A stretch of DNA of 64,000 nucleotides from CADEED01 sp963842515. GTDB taxonomy: Bacteria; Pseudomonadota; Gammaproteobacteria; Steroidobacterales; Steroidobacteraceae. Positions 51,382 to 59,936 of this stretch are shown piece by piece; position 1 is the stretch's first letter, and each line of letters begins with the position of its first letter. Made by a program: the position numbers and the translations under genes. Where the stretch lies: contig CAWJGO010000002.1 of the NCBI GenBank assembly GCA_963842515.1, positions 1,674,001-1,738,000 of the forward strand, read 5' to 3'. Under the pieces are notes generated by a model. It saw only the letters and a program-made list of their open reading frames with translations. It was not told the DNA's origin and ran no database searches.

Positions 51382-52907
51382 GGAGGTGAGTTCCCTGGCG
51401 GTGGTTTGGCAGCGCAATGCTTGGCGATGTAAGCCGCGTGATCCGGCATCACGTCCACGCAGCGCGCGACGATGCCTTTCACGCTGGCCAGATACGCTTC
51501 GACTTCGGTCTCGCTCGGGAGGTCGGCCAATGGATGGTAGGAACCCGCGCGTATTCCTTGCCCGTGCATGACTTGCAGCCAGGCCACCTCGGCAAAGAGT
51601 TCGTGGCCCTCACGGAAGATCCGGCCGTGGCTTTGGTATAGCGCCATTTTCTGGCGCAGCGTTTCCGGCACATCCATGTTCCGGCAATCGCGCCAGAACT
51701 TAGAATCGTCACGCTGGTTGGCATGGTAGTGAAGGATGATGAAATCCCGGATTCGCTCATATTCAAACTGCGACTCGCGATTGAACTCGGCGATATCCAA
51801 TGGACTGAAGCCGCGATCCGGAAAGAACACCATGAGTCTGGCGATGGTGCTCTGGATCATGTGAATGCTGGTGGACTCCAGGGGCTCGATGAAACCACTG
51901 GCGAGTCCCACGGCAATACAGTTCTTGTTCCAGGCGAGTCGTCTGCGGCCGGTGACGAACTTGATCGTGCGAGGCTCGGCGGTCGGCCGGCCGTCGAGGT
52001 TGTCGAGCAGCACCGCCGTCGCCTCGTCCTCGCTCATGTGCCGGCTGCTGAACACATGGCCATTGCCCGTGCGGTGTTGCAGGGGAATGCGCCATTGCCA
52101 GCCGGCTCGATGTGCCGTCGAACGGGTGTATGGAATCAGCGGGCCGGCAGACTCGCAGGGAACCGCGACAGCCCGATCACACGGCAGCCAGTGCGTCCAA
52201 TCTTCGTAGCCTGTGCGCAGTGTTTGCTCGATGAGCAGTCCACGAAAACCCGAGCAGTCGAGAAACAGCTCGCCTTCCACCTGCGCGCCGCTCGCCAGTT
52301 TCACGGATGTGATGTGGCCCGATTCCCCGTGTACCGCCACATCGACAATTTTTCCCTCGACGCGCTCCACACCGCGTTGCTCGCTGAACTTGCGCAGAAA
52401 CTTGGCATACAGCCCGGCATCGAAATGGAACGCATAGGCGATTTCATTCAACGGCGAGTTCTTCACCTCGTTGGAAGGCCGCATGAACTTGTTTCCGCGC
52501 GAGGCGACCTGGGTGATGCAGTAGTCGCCCAGGTCGGGCGCCTTGCCGAGTCGGTGCATCCGCTGCCAGTACTGCTCGAATTCGATGGTCCACAAGCTCT
52601 GGCCAATGCGCCCGAAGCCGTGCATGTACCGCTCGCCGGTCTTTCCCCAATTGACGAATTCGATGCCGAGCTTGAACGAGCCGAGAGTGGCGCGAATGAA
52701 GTCGTTTTCGTTGATAGAGAGCAGCTCGTTGAAGGTCCTGATGTGCGGAATCGTCGCCTCGCCCACGCCGACGGTGCCGATTTCATCGGACTCGACCAGC
52801 ACGATCCGATAGCGACCGCGGAGCACTTTCGAAAGCGCCGCCGCGCACATCCAGCCGGCGGTGCCGCCGCCGACAATCACGATGCTTTTGAGCAGCCTGT
52901 CAGTCAT
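51378..52907 (-). CDS. FAD-dependent tryptophan-halogenase-like protein (class A)
   Basis: A 509-residue protein. FAD motif IVIVGGGTAGWMCAAAL (9-25), GVGEATIP (47-54), Lys79 in SFKLGIEFVNW (the same number as the catalytic Lys of PrnA), the signature WQWRIP (270-275) and EPLESTS with Glu344. It is closest to the genes at 17056 and 63034. It overlaps both neighbours by 4 bp: the class B halogenase upstream and the cysteine-repeat gene downstream. Paired A and B copies in one operon suggest distinct substrates or a heteromeric enzyme (inference). Confidence 0.87.
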   Translation of the reverse strand: MTDRLLKSIVIVGGGTAGWMCAAALSKVLRGRYRIVLVESDEIGTVGVGEATIPHIRTFNELLSINENDFIRATLGSFKLGIEFVNWGKTGERYMHGFGRIGQSLWTIEFEQYWQRMHRLGKAPDLGDYCITQVASRGNKFMRPSNEVKNSPLNEIAYAFHFDAGLYAKFLRKFSEQRGVERVEGKIVDVAVHGESGHITSVKLASGAQVEGELFLDCSGFRGLLIEQTLRTGYEDWTHWLPCDRAVAVPCESAGPLIPYTRSTAHRAGWQWRIPLQHRTGNGHVFSSRHMSEDEATAVLLDNLDGRPTAEPRTIKFVTGRRRLAWNKNCIAVGLASGFIEPLESTSIHMIQSTIARLMVFFPDRGFSPLDIAEFNRESQFEYERIRDFIILHYHANQRDDSKFWRDCRNMDVPETLRQKMALYQSHGRIFREGHELFAEVAWLQVMHGQGIRAGSYHPLADLPSETEVEAYLASVKGIVARCVDVMPDHAAYIAKHCAAKPPPGNSPP

Positions 52908-54448
52908 GCGGAACCGAAGTCTCGCGTCAGCGCCGAGTGCAGCAGGTCACGGTGCGCGGGAAGGTTTCGGCACGCGAACTGCGCCTGACGGCGAATTTCC
53001 GCGAAGGCGTCCCTGGCCTCATCGTAGTACTTGTACAGCCCAGCTCGTGGCGTCAGGTCGGTCTGGTAGCCCATCCCGTAAAGCACGTACTGCCAGCTAT
53101 GTTCGGTAAATAGGTCGGCGTTCAGATCGAAATCGATCTCGGCGGGCGGTCGATGGCGCCATCGCGCGAGCAGATCGTGAAGCTCGTCCGGAATGGTTGC
53201 AGCTTCGATGTTGTCGCGCCAGAAAGGTGAATCCCGCCGCTCGCTGGTGCAGTAATGCGCTTTGATGAAAGCGAGCGCGCGCTCGAATCGTCGACCCATC
53301 TGCCGATTGAACTGCCGTGCGCCCACGTCGAAGTCCCCGCCCCATGGGAACAGCCTTACGAGCGTCGCCGCAGCCGCTTCGATCAGGATGATGCCTGTCG
53401 CCTCCAGGGGTTCGAAAAACCCGCTCGAGAGCCCGATGGCGACGCAGTTCTTGTACCAGTGCGTCTCCCGGTAACCCGAGTTGAACTGGATCTTGCGCGC
53501 GCCGATGCCATTCGCCGCGTTGCCGACGTACGCACGTAACACCTTCTCCGCTTGGGTCTCGTCGGTGTGAGCAGAGGAGTACACATAGCCAATACCCCGC
53601 CGCGTATCGAGGCCGATATCCCAGGTCCAGCCGGCCTCGTGAGCGGTGGAGATGGTGTAGGAGGCAACAGGATCCTTAGGCTGTTGATAGGGCACCTGTA
53701 TCGCCAGTGCGCGATCGCAGAACAACACCGAACCACAAGATTTGTAAGGGACGTTGAGCGCCTGGCCGATGAGCTGGGCGCGGAATCCGCTGCAATCGAT
53801 GTACAGGTCCGCCCTGAGCTCGCCGTGATTTCGCGATACAACGGAGCGAATGGCGCCGTCTTCCTTCAGGTTCACCGCGTCAATGGTATCGACCATGTGC
53901 TGTACGCCGGATTCGATGGCAACCTTTCGCAGTAGATAGGACAGCTTCATTGCGTCGACGTGATACGCGTAGGTCAGCGGACCCTTGAACTCCGCATTCG
54001 TGATGAGTTTTGGCGCCAGCGCAGCATCGGCAACGATTTTCTGCGGCGTGTTCACCTCGGCCCAACTCGATTCCTGGCCAGCAGCACCGAGCAGCCAATA
54101 CGGCAGCAAGTCCAGGCCTGAGGCTTCCTGGGCACTTTGGAAAGAATGCATGTAGTGGCTGTGCTGCGCGGCCGGGTCGTATCGCCAGTCCACGAAGCGG
54201 ATGCCCTGCTTGAAAGTGGCGCCGCACTCCCTGACGAGGCGGGTTTCCGAGACCCCCATGCGCTGCAGCGTGCGGCGAATCGTCGGAAAGGTTCCTTCAC
54301 CGACACCAATGGTGCCGATGTCCGCGGATTCGACCAGGCAGATGCGCACACCGGCTGGAGAATTTGCGCCAAGCATGCGCGCCAGATAGCCGGCGGTAAT
54401 CCAGCCCGCCGTTCCGCCGCCGACAATCAGGACATTTCGTACCATCAC
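52904..54448 (-). CDS. FAD-dependent tryptophan-halogenase-like protein (class B)
   Basis: A 514-residue protein of exactly the same length as the class B gene at 36822. FAD motif VLIVGGGTAGWITAG (6-20), GVGEGTFPTIRRTL (48-61), Lys80 in TFKQGIRFVDW, and FFEPLEATG. The signature reads WTWDIG in place of WxWxIP. It follows TBDR 4 by 72 bp, with a perfect hairpin between them, and overlaps the class A gene by 4 bp. Confidence 0.87.
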   Translation of the reverse strand: MMVRNVLIVGGGTAGWITAGYLARMLGANSPAGVRICLVESADIGTIGVGEGTFPTIRRTLQRMGVSETRLVRECGATFKQGIRFVDWRYDPAAQHSHYMHSFQSAQEASGLDLLPYWLLGAAGQESSWAEVNTPQKIVADAALAPKLITNAEFKGPLTYAYHVDAMKLSYLLRKVAIESGVQHMVDTIDAVNLKEDGAIRSVVSRNHGELRADLYIDCSGFRAQLIGQALNVPYKSCGSVLFCDRALAIQVPYQQPKDPVASYTISTAHEAGWTWDIGLDTRRGIGYVYSSAHTDETQAEKVLRAYVGNAANGIGARKIQFNSGYRETHWYKNCVAIGLSSGFFEPLEATGIILIEAAAATLVRLFPWGGDFDVGARQFNRQMGRRFERALAFIKAHYCTSERRDSPFWRDNIEAATIPDELHDLLARWRHRPPAEIDFDLNADLFTEHSWQYVLYGMGYQTDLTPRAGLYKYYDEARDAFAEIRRQAQFACRNLPAHRDLLHSALTRDFGSA

Positions 54449-54466
54449 GCGTGACTCTCGGAGAAA

Positions 54467-54492
54467 GGGCGGCTTGTCTACACAAGCCGCCC
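54467..54492 (-). terminator. Hairpin in TBDR-halogenase junction 4
   Basis: GGGCGGCTTGT (54467-54477) and ACAAGCCGCCC (54482-54492) form a perfect 11-bp stem with a 4-nt loop, followed on the minus strand by TTTCTCC. It lies between the TBDR stop and the class B halogenase start. A partial terminator or mRNA-end stabiliser is likely. Confidence 0.65.
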
Positions 54493-54520
54493 CGGTCTCA
54501 CCCTGTCACTGTTGTCTCGC

Positions 54521-57500
54521 TCAGAACTTGTACCTGACACCAAGCGTTACGCGACGGTCACTGACGAACCAGCTGCGAGGAACCTTCACGTCATACTTGC
54601 CACTGTCGGCATTGAGATAACCCGTGGTGAAAGTCCTGCTGATCTCGTCCAGCAGGTTTCTGAAGTCGAGAGAGATTGACAGGCTTTCCGTTGGCCGATA
54701 CGAAGCACCGAAGTCGAGCTGACCGTACTCGTCCGACCAGGTTGGCAGCGCGATGTCGCGGAAGATCGGCACGGCGGTGTTCGCCGCGCCGAGATTCGGC
54801 GTGCCGAAGTAGGTGTAATCCCCATTCGTTCCGTTGGCGTCCGTGTTCAACAGATACTCGCTGCGCCAGCTCCAGGCCAGCCGCGCGCCGAACTTCGGCT
54901 TCTCGAACATCAGTTGCAGGTTGTAGGTGTTGTCGGAAAGCCCACGTATCGGCGCATCGCGGTGCTCGCCCCCGTCGATATCCAGGTAGCGCTCTCCGGG
55001 CGACTTGCTGTCGAGGTAGGTGAAGTTCGCTTCCACGCCGAATCCATTCCACGGCTCCGGCAAACGATCGAAGAAGATCCGGCCACCCAGCTCGATGCCC
55101 TTGATCGAGGACAACGCGGTTGAGTTGTTCACTTCATTGCGCGACGCCTGGATGTAGGTTGTACTGCCGTCGTTCAAGACCAGCCCCACATCCCGCACTT
55201 CGTTCGTGTAGATCAGCGCATCCGAGATCCCCTTGTGAAACAGCGAGAAGTGCGCCGAGGTGGCACCGCGATACCACTCGAACGAAAGGTCGCTGTTGCG
55301 GGAAATAACGGGCTTCAGCAGGGGATTGCCGGTGTCGGCTCTGAAGGGGTTGGTGAGGTCCAGCTGATTGTTGACGAGATTCAACCCGACGTTGCCCGTC
55401 GCGCGCAGATCGTTGAACTGCGCCTGGTCCATCGTCACGCCATAGGCAAGGCGGATCTGTACTGAGTCGCTGGGCTTGAAACGCAAGTTGATCGAGGGCA
55501 AACCCTTGGTGACCGTCGTGCCGTCGGAGCGGTTCAGAGAGCCGTCAACCACATTGGGAATGCCGGCGAGATTGACCCTATCGGTTATCTGATCGCCGTT
55601 TGGGTCCAGTATGGGATTGCCGTCCGTGTCCACTCTGGGCACGTTCACGAACATGCCTGACTGATCGTAAAACCCAGTGCTGGTGTTCTCGATTCTCACC
55701 CACCGCAGACCGATGTTGCCATCGATCGGCAGCGCCCCTTCGTCGAAGGCCGCGAAGCGGACCATGATGTACGCCGACTTATTGAGAATTTCCTGCTGGC
55801 GTTCGTCGGTGGGATTGAAGCCCCAGTTGTTGTGATTGATGGTGTTGGGATCTGTTGCGTTGATGCCGTATTGGGAGTCAATGGCATCCGGGTTGAGGTC
55901 GTTTACGCGCCCAAAGCTGGGCATCCACAGACCGGAAGGCAAGTTGGCATCGCCGCGGAAGAAATCGGGGAATTCCTGGAACTGAACGTCTCCGGGATCA
56001 GAAAGACTGAAGGCGCGTGTCGAGGGTGTGCAGCCATCCCAGCCGGCGCACAGATTGGTCCACCCATAGTAGCCGGCATCATTTTCGTTGCGGTCGGCGT
56101 GACGCACGCCGCCACGAACCGATCGGAAGAAGCCCTCGTCCGAGATCGAGAACTCGGCATCCAGGTTGAACGCATCCATGCCGCCCTTGTTGAGCTGATG
56201 GTTGGGCATGTGCGCATTCCAGTTCGTATTGACCGGATCTTCGACAGAGGACGGATTGTTGAACGCTACTTGTGGGAGATCACCAGTCAGATCGAGACTG
56301 AAGGATCCCGGAAGATTCATTGCAGGGAAAACGTCATAGCCCCTGCTGTCGTATTCCGACCTGACGAACTGAGCCGCGCCCCTGATCATCAATCGATCGG
56401 TCGGCTGCCACTCGAAGCTCGTGGCCATCTCGCGAGTCCAGCTTTCACTCTCGCCATGAGCGGTGTTGCCACCGGTCCTGATGAGGCCACCGGACGGTCC
56501 CCAGGTATTTGGATCTCTCAAGAAGACGTCAGGCGAAGAGGTGAGGATGCCATTGTCGTCAAACGTGCTCACCGCCGGATCGACGGCCAGGCCGTCGGTT
56601 CCGCCGTCGGCGAAACCGCCATGAAACATCGGCCCGTTGCCCCAGTCGGCGTATCCCCAGGTGCTCTGTTTGGAGGTGGCGAAGACTCCCATGCCGCTGC
56701 CGGTCGTCTCGTGGCGGGAATAAAACGCCGTCTGGGAAATCGACAGATTGTCGGTGGGCTTCCATTGCAGACCGACGTAGGCGCCCGTTCGAACGCGCTC
56801 GAACTCATCGAAACCGTAGTCAAAGCCACCCGGAATGAACCGATCCATGATGCCGCCGGAACCATCCGGCAGTGCGGTGCGGTAGTAAGGCTCCATGCGC
56901 AGAAAATTCGCCTGCTGTCTGAGCTTGCTGTAAGAAAGATCGAGGAGAGCTCCGAATTCGCCGATACCGGTATCCCATCGATTGCTGATCAATGCAGAGA
57001 CATTCGGGTTGATCTCATCCGCCATGTCGCCATAGTTGGCTTCCGCGGAGCCGTGGAGCTGGAGCCCACCTTCGTAGTCAAACGGCATCTTCGTGCGCAG
57101 GTCGATCTGACCGCCCAGGCCGCCCTCGATCAGATCGGCGGTCGGGCTCTTGTAGACATCCACCGCCGCCATCAATTCTGGCGTCACGTCGCCCCATGAC
57201 AGGCCTTGACCGCCGTTCGCGCTGAAGATCTCTCGTCCGTTCAGTCGCGCGGCAACACCGGACATGCCTCGAACCTGGATGCCATTGCCTTCAGTCGAGA
57301 AGTGATCGGGATCATTGAAGCGCGAAATGGTCACGCCTGACACGCGTTGCAGCACTTCGGTGATGCTGTTGTCCGGCAACATGCCCGCATCGTCAGCAAC
57401 CACCGAATCGACCATCGATTCGGCGTTCTTCTTTCGCTCCGTCGCGTCTTGAATTGCCTCTCGACGCGCCGAGACGACCACTGTTTCGACGTCGTCTTCT

Positions 57501-57685
57501 GCCTGGTCTGCCTTCGTCGCATCCTGCGCCGCAACCAGTGCCGGCAAGAGCATCGCGCTCACGCCAAGGAGCGACGTGCGCCGCCAGAAAGTGCCGATTC
57601 GTCTCGAACGCGGAAGCGCCGTGGCGACGGCAACCGCCACTGGATTCGACTTACCAATGAAAACCGATCGATTTTGACGACTCAT
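54521..57685 (-). CDS. TonB-dependent receptor (locus 4)
   Basis: From the ATG at 57685 (AGGGGG upstream) the receptor has 1054 residues. A long N-terminal region with a hydrophobic core (LLGVSAMLLPALVAAQ, about 39-54) serves as signal peptide. TonB-box-like ETVVVSARREA; plug motifs MLPDNSITEVLQRVSGVTISRF, IQVRGMSGVAARLNGRE, ADLIEGGLGGQIDLRT; terminal strand RRVTLGVRYKF. This plug type is shared by large carbohydrate receptors. It leads an operon with two halogenase-like genes and the cysteine-repeat protein. The frame is open to 57928 but upstream codons have no signal. Confidence 0.92.
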   Translation of the reverse strand: MSRQNRSVFIGKSNPVAVAVATALPRSRRIGTFWRRTSLLGVSAMLLPALVAAQDATKADQAEDDVETVVVSARREAIQDATERKKNAESMVDSVVADDAGMLPDNSITEVLQRVSGVTISRFNDPDHFSTEGNGIQVRGMSGVAARLNGREIFSANGGQGLSWGDVTPELMAAVDVYKSPTADLIEGGLGGQIDLRTKMPFDYEGGLQLHGSAEANYGDMADEINPNVSALISNRWDTGIGEFGALLDLSYSKLRQQANFLRMEPYYRTALPDGSGGIMDRFIPGGFDYGFDEFERVRTGAYVGLQWKPTDNLSISQTAFYSRHETTGSGMGVFATSKQSTWGYADWGNGPMFHGGFADGGTDGLAVDPAVSTFDDNGILTSSPDVFLRDPNTWGPSGGLIRTGGNTAHGESESWTREMATSFEWQPTDRLMIRGAAQFVRSEYDSRGYDVFPAMNLPGSFSLDLTGDLPQVAFNNPSSVEDPVNTNWNAHMPNHQLNKGGMDAFNLDAEFSISDEGFFRSVRGGVRHADRNENDAGYYGWTNLCAGWDGCTPSTRAFSLSDPGDVQFQEFPDFFRGDANLPSGLWMPSFGRVNDLNPDAIDSQYGINATDPNTINHNNWGFNPTDERQQEILNKSAYIMVRFAAFDEGALPIDGNIGLRWVRIENTSTGFYDQSGMFVNVPRVDTDGNPILDPNGDQITDRVNLAGIPNVVDGSLNRSDGTTVTKGLPSINLRFKPSDSVQIRLAYGVTMDQAQFNDLRATGNVGLNLVNNQLDLTNPFRADTGNPLLKPVISRNSDLSFEWYRGATSAHFSLFHKGISDALIYTNEVRDVGLVLNDGSTTYIQASRNEVNNSTALSSIKGIELGGRIFFDRLPEPWNGFGVEANFTYLDSKSPGERYLDIDGGEHRDAPIRGLSDNTYNLQLMFEKPKFGARLAWSWRSEYLLNTDANGTNGDYTYFGTPNLGAANTAVPIFRDIALPTWSDEYGQLDFGASYRPTESLSISLDFRNLLDEISRTFTTGYLNADSGKYDVKVPRSWFVSDRRVTLGVRYKF

Positions 57686-58119
57686 GAATGGACCCCCTGT
57701 GACCGCGATGCGCGGGTACGGCGGCTCATCGCCACGTCCCGCGTCTGTAGAGCATCGAACGTAGCACCGCCACTCTCTTCCACCTATGCAACAACCTTTT
57801 ATTGGCATGCGCCGTCGGAATGGCTGGACGCGACTGCCCAAACAGCGAGTCATGACTACCGGGAATTCCTCGCGTGCTGACGCGCGCGGCACGGCGCATG
57901 CCTGGCGCACGCGATCCGCTGTCGTCATTGCAGCAACAGGTGTTGGCTTGCGTCTTGTTACCTGCGCTGACCTGCATGTTCGGCCCGAGCAGAAACATGC
58001 TCACAATCAAAGGCGTACGTTTGTTCTGCAGCTGAAACGAGCGCGTACGAGATAGAACTTTCTTTCCGTCGCGAATCTCCACTAGGTTCGACGAAAGCGT
58101 CTGGAAGGCTCCACTCATC
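57686..58119. promoter_or_regulatory. Divergent control region, TBDR 4 / LysR
   Basis: 434 bp without a supported gene. The only clear symmetric element is CGTTT-N3-CTGCAG-N3-AAACG (58018-58039), about 80-100 bp before the LysR start, which has the length of a LysR-type or IclR-type site. No convincing promoter pair was found for either gene. Confidence 0.4.
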
Positions 58120-59157
58120 ATGATCACAGCCACGCCCTGGTTCATTCGCGCGCGACTGCGCACCCGACACCTGCTGCTGCTGACCGCGGTTGGCGAAGAG
58201 GGAAATATCTGCAGGGCGGCAGAGCTGTTGAACATGTCGCAATCCGCCGCCTCGCGCCTCCTGACCGATCTGGAGGACATCATCGGGTCACCGCTGTTCG
58301 ATCGGCTGCCGCGCGGCGTTCGCGCGAACTGGTATGGCCAGACCATGATTCGTCATGCGCGCATCGCGCTCGCGAGCCTGAGTGAGGCTGCCAACGAAAT
58401 CGACCTGCTCAAGTCTGGCCGAACAGGCCAGGTAAACGTCGGCACGATCCCGGGACCCGCCATCAGCTTCGTCCCGCGTGCCATCGCCCGTGTCGCCGAG
58501 GAATATCCGCTGGTCAGAATTCGCGTACAGGTCGAGTCAAGCGACCAACTGGTCGAGGCGTTGCAAGCGGGCAAGATCGAAGTGATGGTCGGACGGCTGC
58601 TCGAGCGCCAGGAGAATTCGAATTTCAACTATCAACGCCTGGCGGACGAGCCGGTGTGCGCAGTAGTCGGAAAGGGTCATTCTCTGCTCGAGCGAAGCAA
58701 TATCCAGATTCAGGATCTGGCGTCTGCACCTTGGATCGTTCCGCAGGTCGGCAGCGTCCTTCGCCATCGATTCGATCTGATGTTTCGCGAAGCTTCTTGT
58801 TCTTCGCCAACACAAATCATCGAGGCGGTTGCGCCCATTGTCGTGATCCGGCTGCTCGAGGAAACCAACTACATCGCGGTTCTCACGAAGCGAGTGGCCG
58901 AGTATTACTCGGCATGTGGGCTCATCTCGATCCTCGACGTGCCGCTATCCTGCCACATGGATTCCTTCGGGATCATCACCCGCAAGGACTGGCTGCTTTC
59001 ACCCGCCGCATGCACCATCTGCGAAGCGCTCGAAGAGGCGGTAGCAGACGCGAACAGGATCAGGCGGCCGTTGCTCAGGGCGATCACCACGGTGTCGGTT
59101 CAACCAGAGGATCCCATCGCCTCGGAGACTTTGCGGGCCGTTTCGGCGAGCAACTGA
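58120..59157 (+). CDS. LysR-family transcriptional regulator
   Basis: A 345-residue LysR protein. The N-terminal helix-turn-helix is RHLLLLTAVGEEGNICRAAELLNMSQSAASRLLTDLEDIIGSPLFDRLPRG (about 15-65, only segments matter), followed by a linker helix and a periplasmic-binding-like effector domain (VNVGTIPGPAISFVP onward). It resembles the GbpR branch, which responds to sugars. It diverges from TBDR 4 and may control that operon. The C-terminus runs 58 bp into the 3' end of the converging IclR gene. Confidence 0.9.
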   Translation: MITATPWFIRARLRTRHLLLLTAVGEEGNICRAAELLNMSQSAASRLLTDLEDIIGSPLFDRLPRGVRANWYGQTMIRHARIALASLSEAANEIDLLKSGRTGQVNVGTIPGPAISFVPRAIARVAEEYPLVRIRVQVESSDQLVEALQAGKIEVMVGRLLERQENSNFNYQRLADEPVCAVVGKGHSLLERSNIQIQDLASAPWIVPQVGSVLRHRFDLMFREASCSSPTQIIEAVAPIVVIRLLEETNYIAVLTKRVAEYYSACGLISILDVPLSCHMDSFGIITRKDWLLSPAACTICEALEEAVADANRIRRPLLRAITTVSVQPEDPIASETLRAVSASN

Positions 59158-59900
59158 CGAGTCTGCGCAATGGTGGTTGGCAGAGAAGCGTCGAGGACCC
59201 TGAGATAGGGAACTGTCAGCGCCGCGCTGACCCGCCCGTCCAGGCCACGAATCGGATAGCCGATATCAGTGATGCCATCGGTGCGGGCACTCGGTTTCAT
59301 CTCATATCCCTGCTCGCGGACACGTCGGAGGAGTGCGCTCAACTTCGGCGTGGGCTTGTTCAATGGCGTGGGCAACAACTTCAGGACCGCGTGCAACTCG
59401 TCGGCGGACAGATACGCCATCAACAGGTGGCCGGAGCAGCTCGAGAGCAGATCGACGACCGCGCCCAGGCGCATCGCGAATCCCCCTTGAAACAAACTGA
59501 TCGATTCCTGGCGCTGGATTACGAGTCCGTGTCCGCCCGAGCGCACCACCAGATGGCATGATTGACTCGTCGCGGCTGCCAGATCGCGCATCAGCGGGCC
59601 GGCAGCGATCGACAGATTTTCCGCTTGTGTACCGCGATGGGCGAGCTCCAGCACCCGGTACGTAACGCTGAAGCAATCGCTTTGCGGGTCCTTCTGCAAC
59701 CAGCCCATTCGCTGCATCACGATGATCACGCGAAAGACTTCGTTGATCGAGCGGCCGAGTCGTGCCGCGATTTCCGAGATCGTCAGGCCAGGGGCTTCAC
59801 TCGCCAGGAGCTCGACGATCTCGATGCCCTTCTCGAGGGCGGGTGCCGTGTACTCGCCTTTGCCGGCGGCCTTTCTCTTTTTTCTTTTTGTTGTATTCAT
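59100..59900 (-). CDS. IclR-family transcriptional regulator (second copy)
   Basis: A 266-residue paralogue of the IclR at 14935. A basic N-terminus (MNTTKRKKRKAAGKG) precedes the winged helix (APALEKGIEIVELLASEAPGLTISEIAARLG) and the effector domain (HLVVRSGGHGLVIQRQES, TDIGYPIRGLDGRVSAALTVPYLRVLDASLP). It lies 36 bp after the GH43 gene on the same strand, so it may be the last gene of the halogenase-cupin-GH43 operon. A weak 7-bp inverted repeat (GGGGCGC/GCGCCCC, 59903-59933) lies in that gap. It converges with LysR. Confidence 0.9.
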   Translation of the reverse strand: MNTTKRKKRKAAGKGEYTAPALEKGIEIVELLASEAPGLTISEIAARLGRSINEVFRVIIVMQRMGWLQKDPQSDCFSVTYRVLELAHRGTQAENLSIAAGPLMRDLAAATSQSCHLVVRSGGHGLVIQRQESISLFQGGFAMRLGAVVDLLSSCSGHLLMAYLSADELHAVLKLLPTPLNKPTPKLSALLRRVREQGYEMKPSARTDGITDIGYPIRGLDGRVSAALTVPYLRVLDASLPTTIAQTRQLLAETARKVSEAMGSSG

Positions 59901-59936
59901 CGGGGGCGCAAGAGTACCTGCGTGGCGCGCCCCGTG

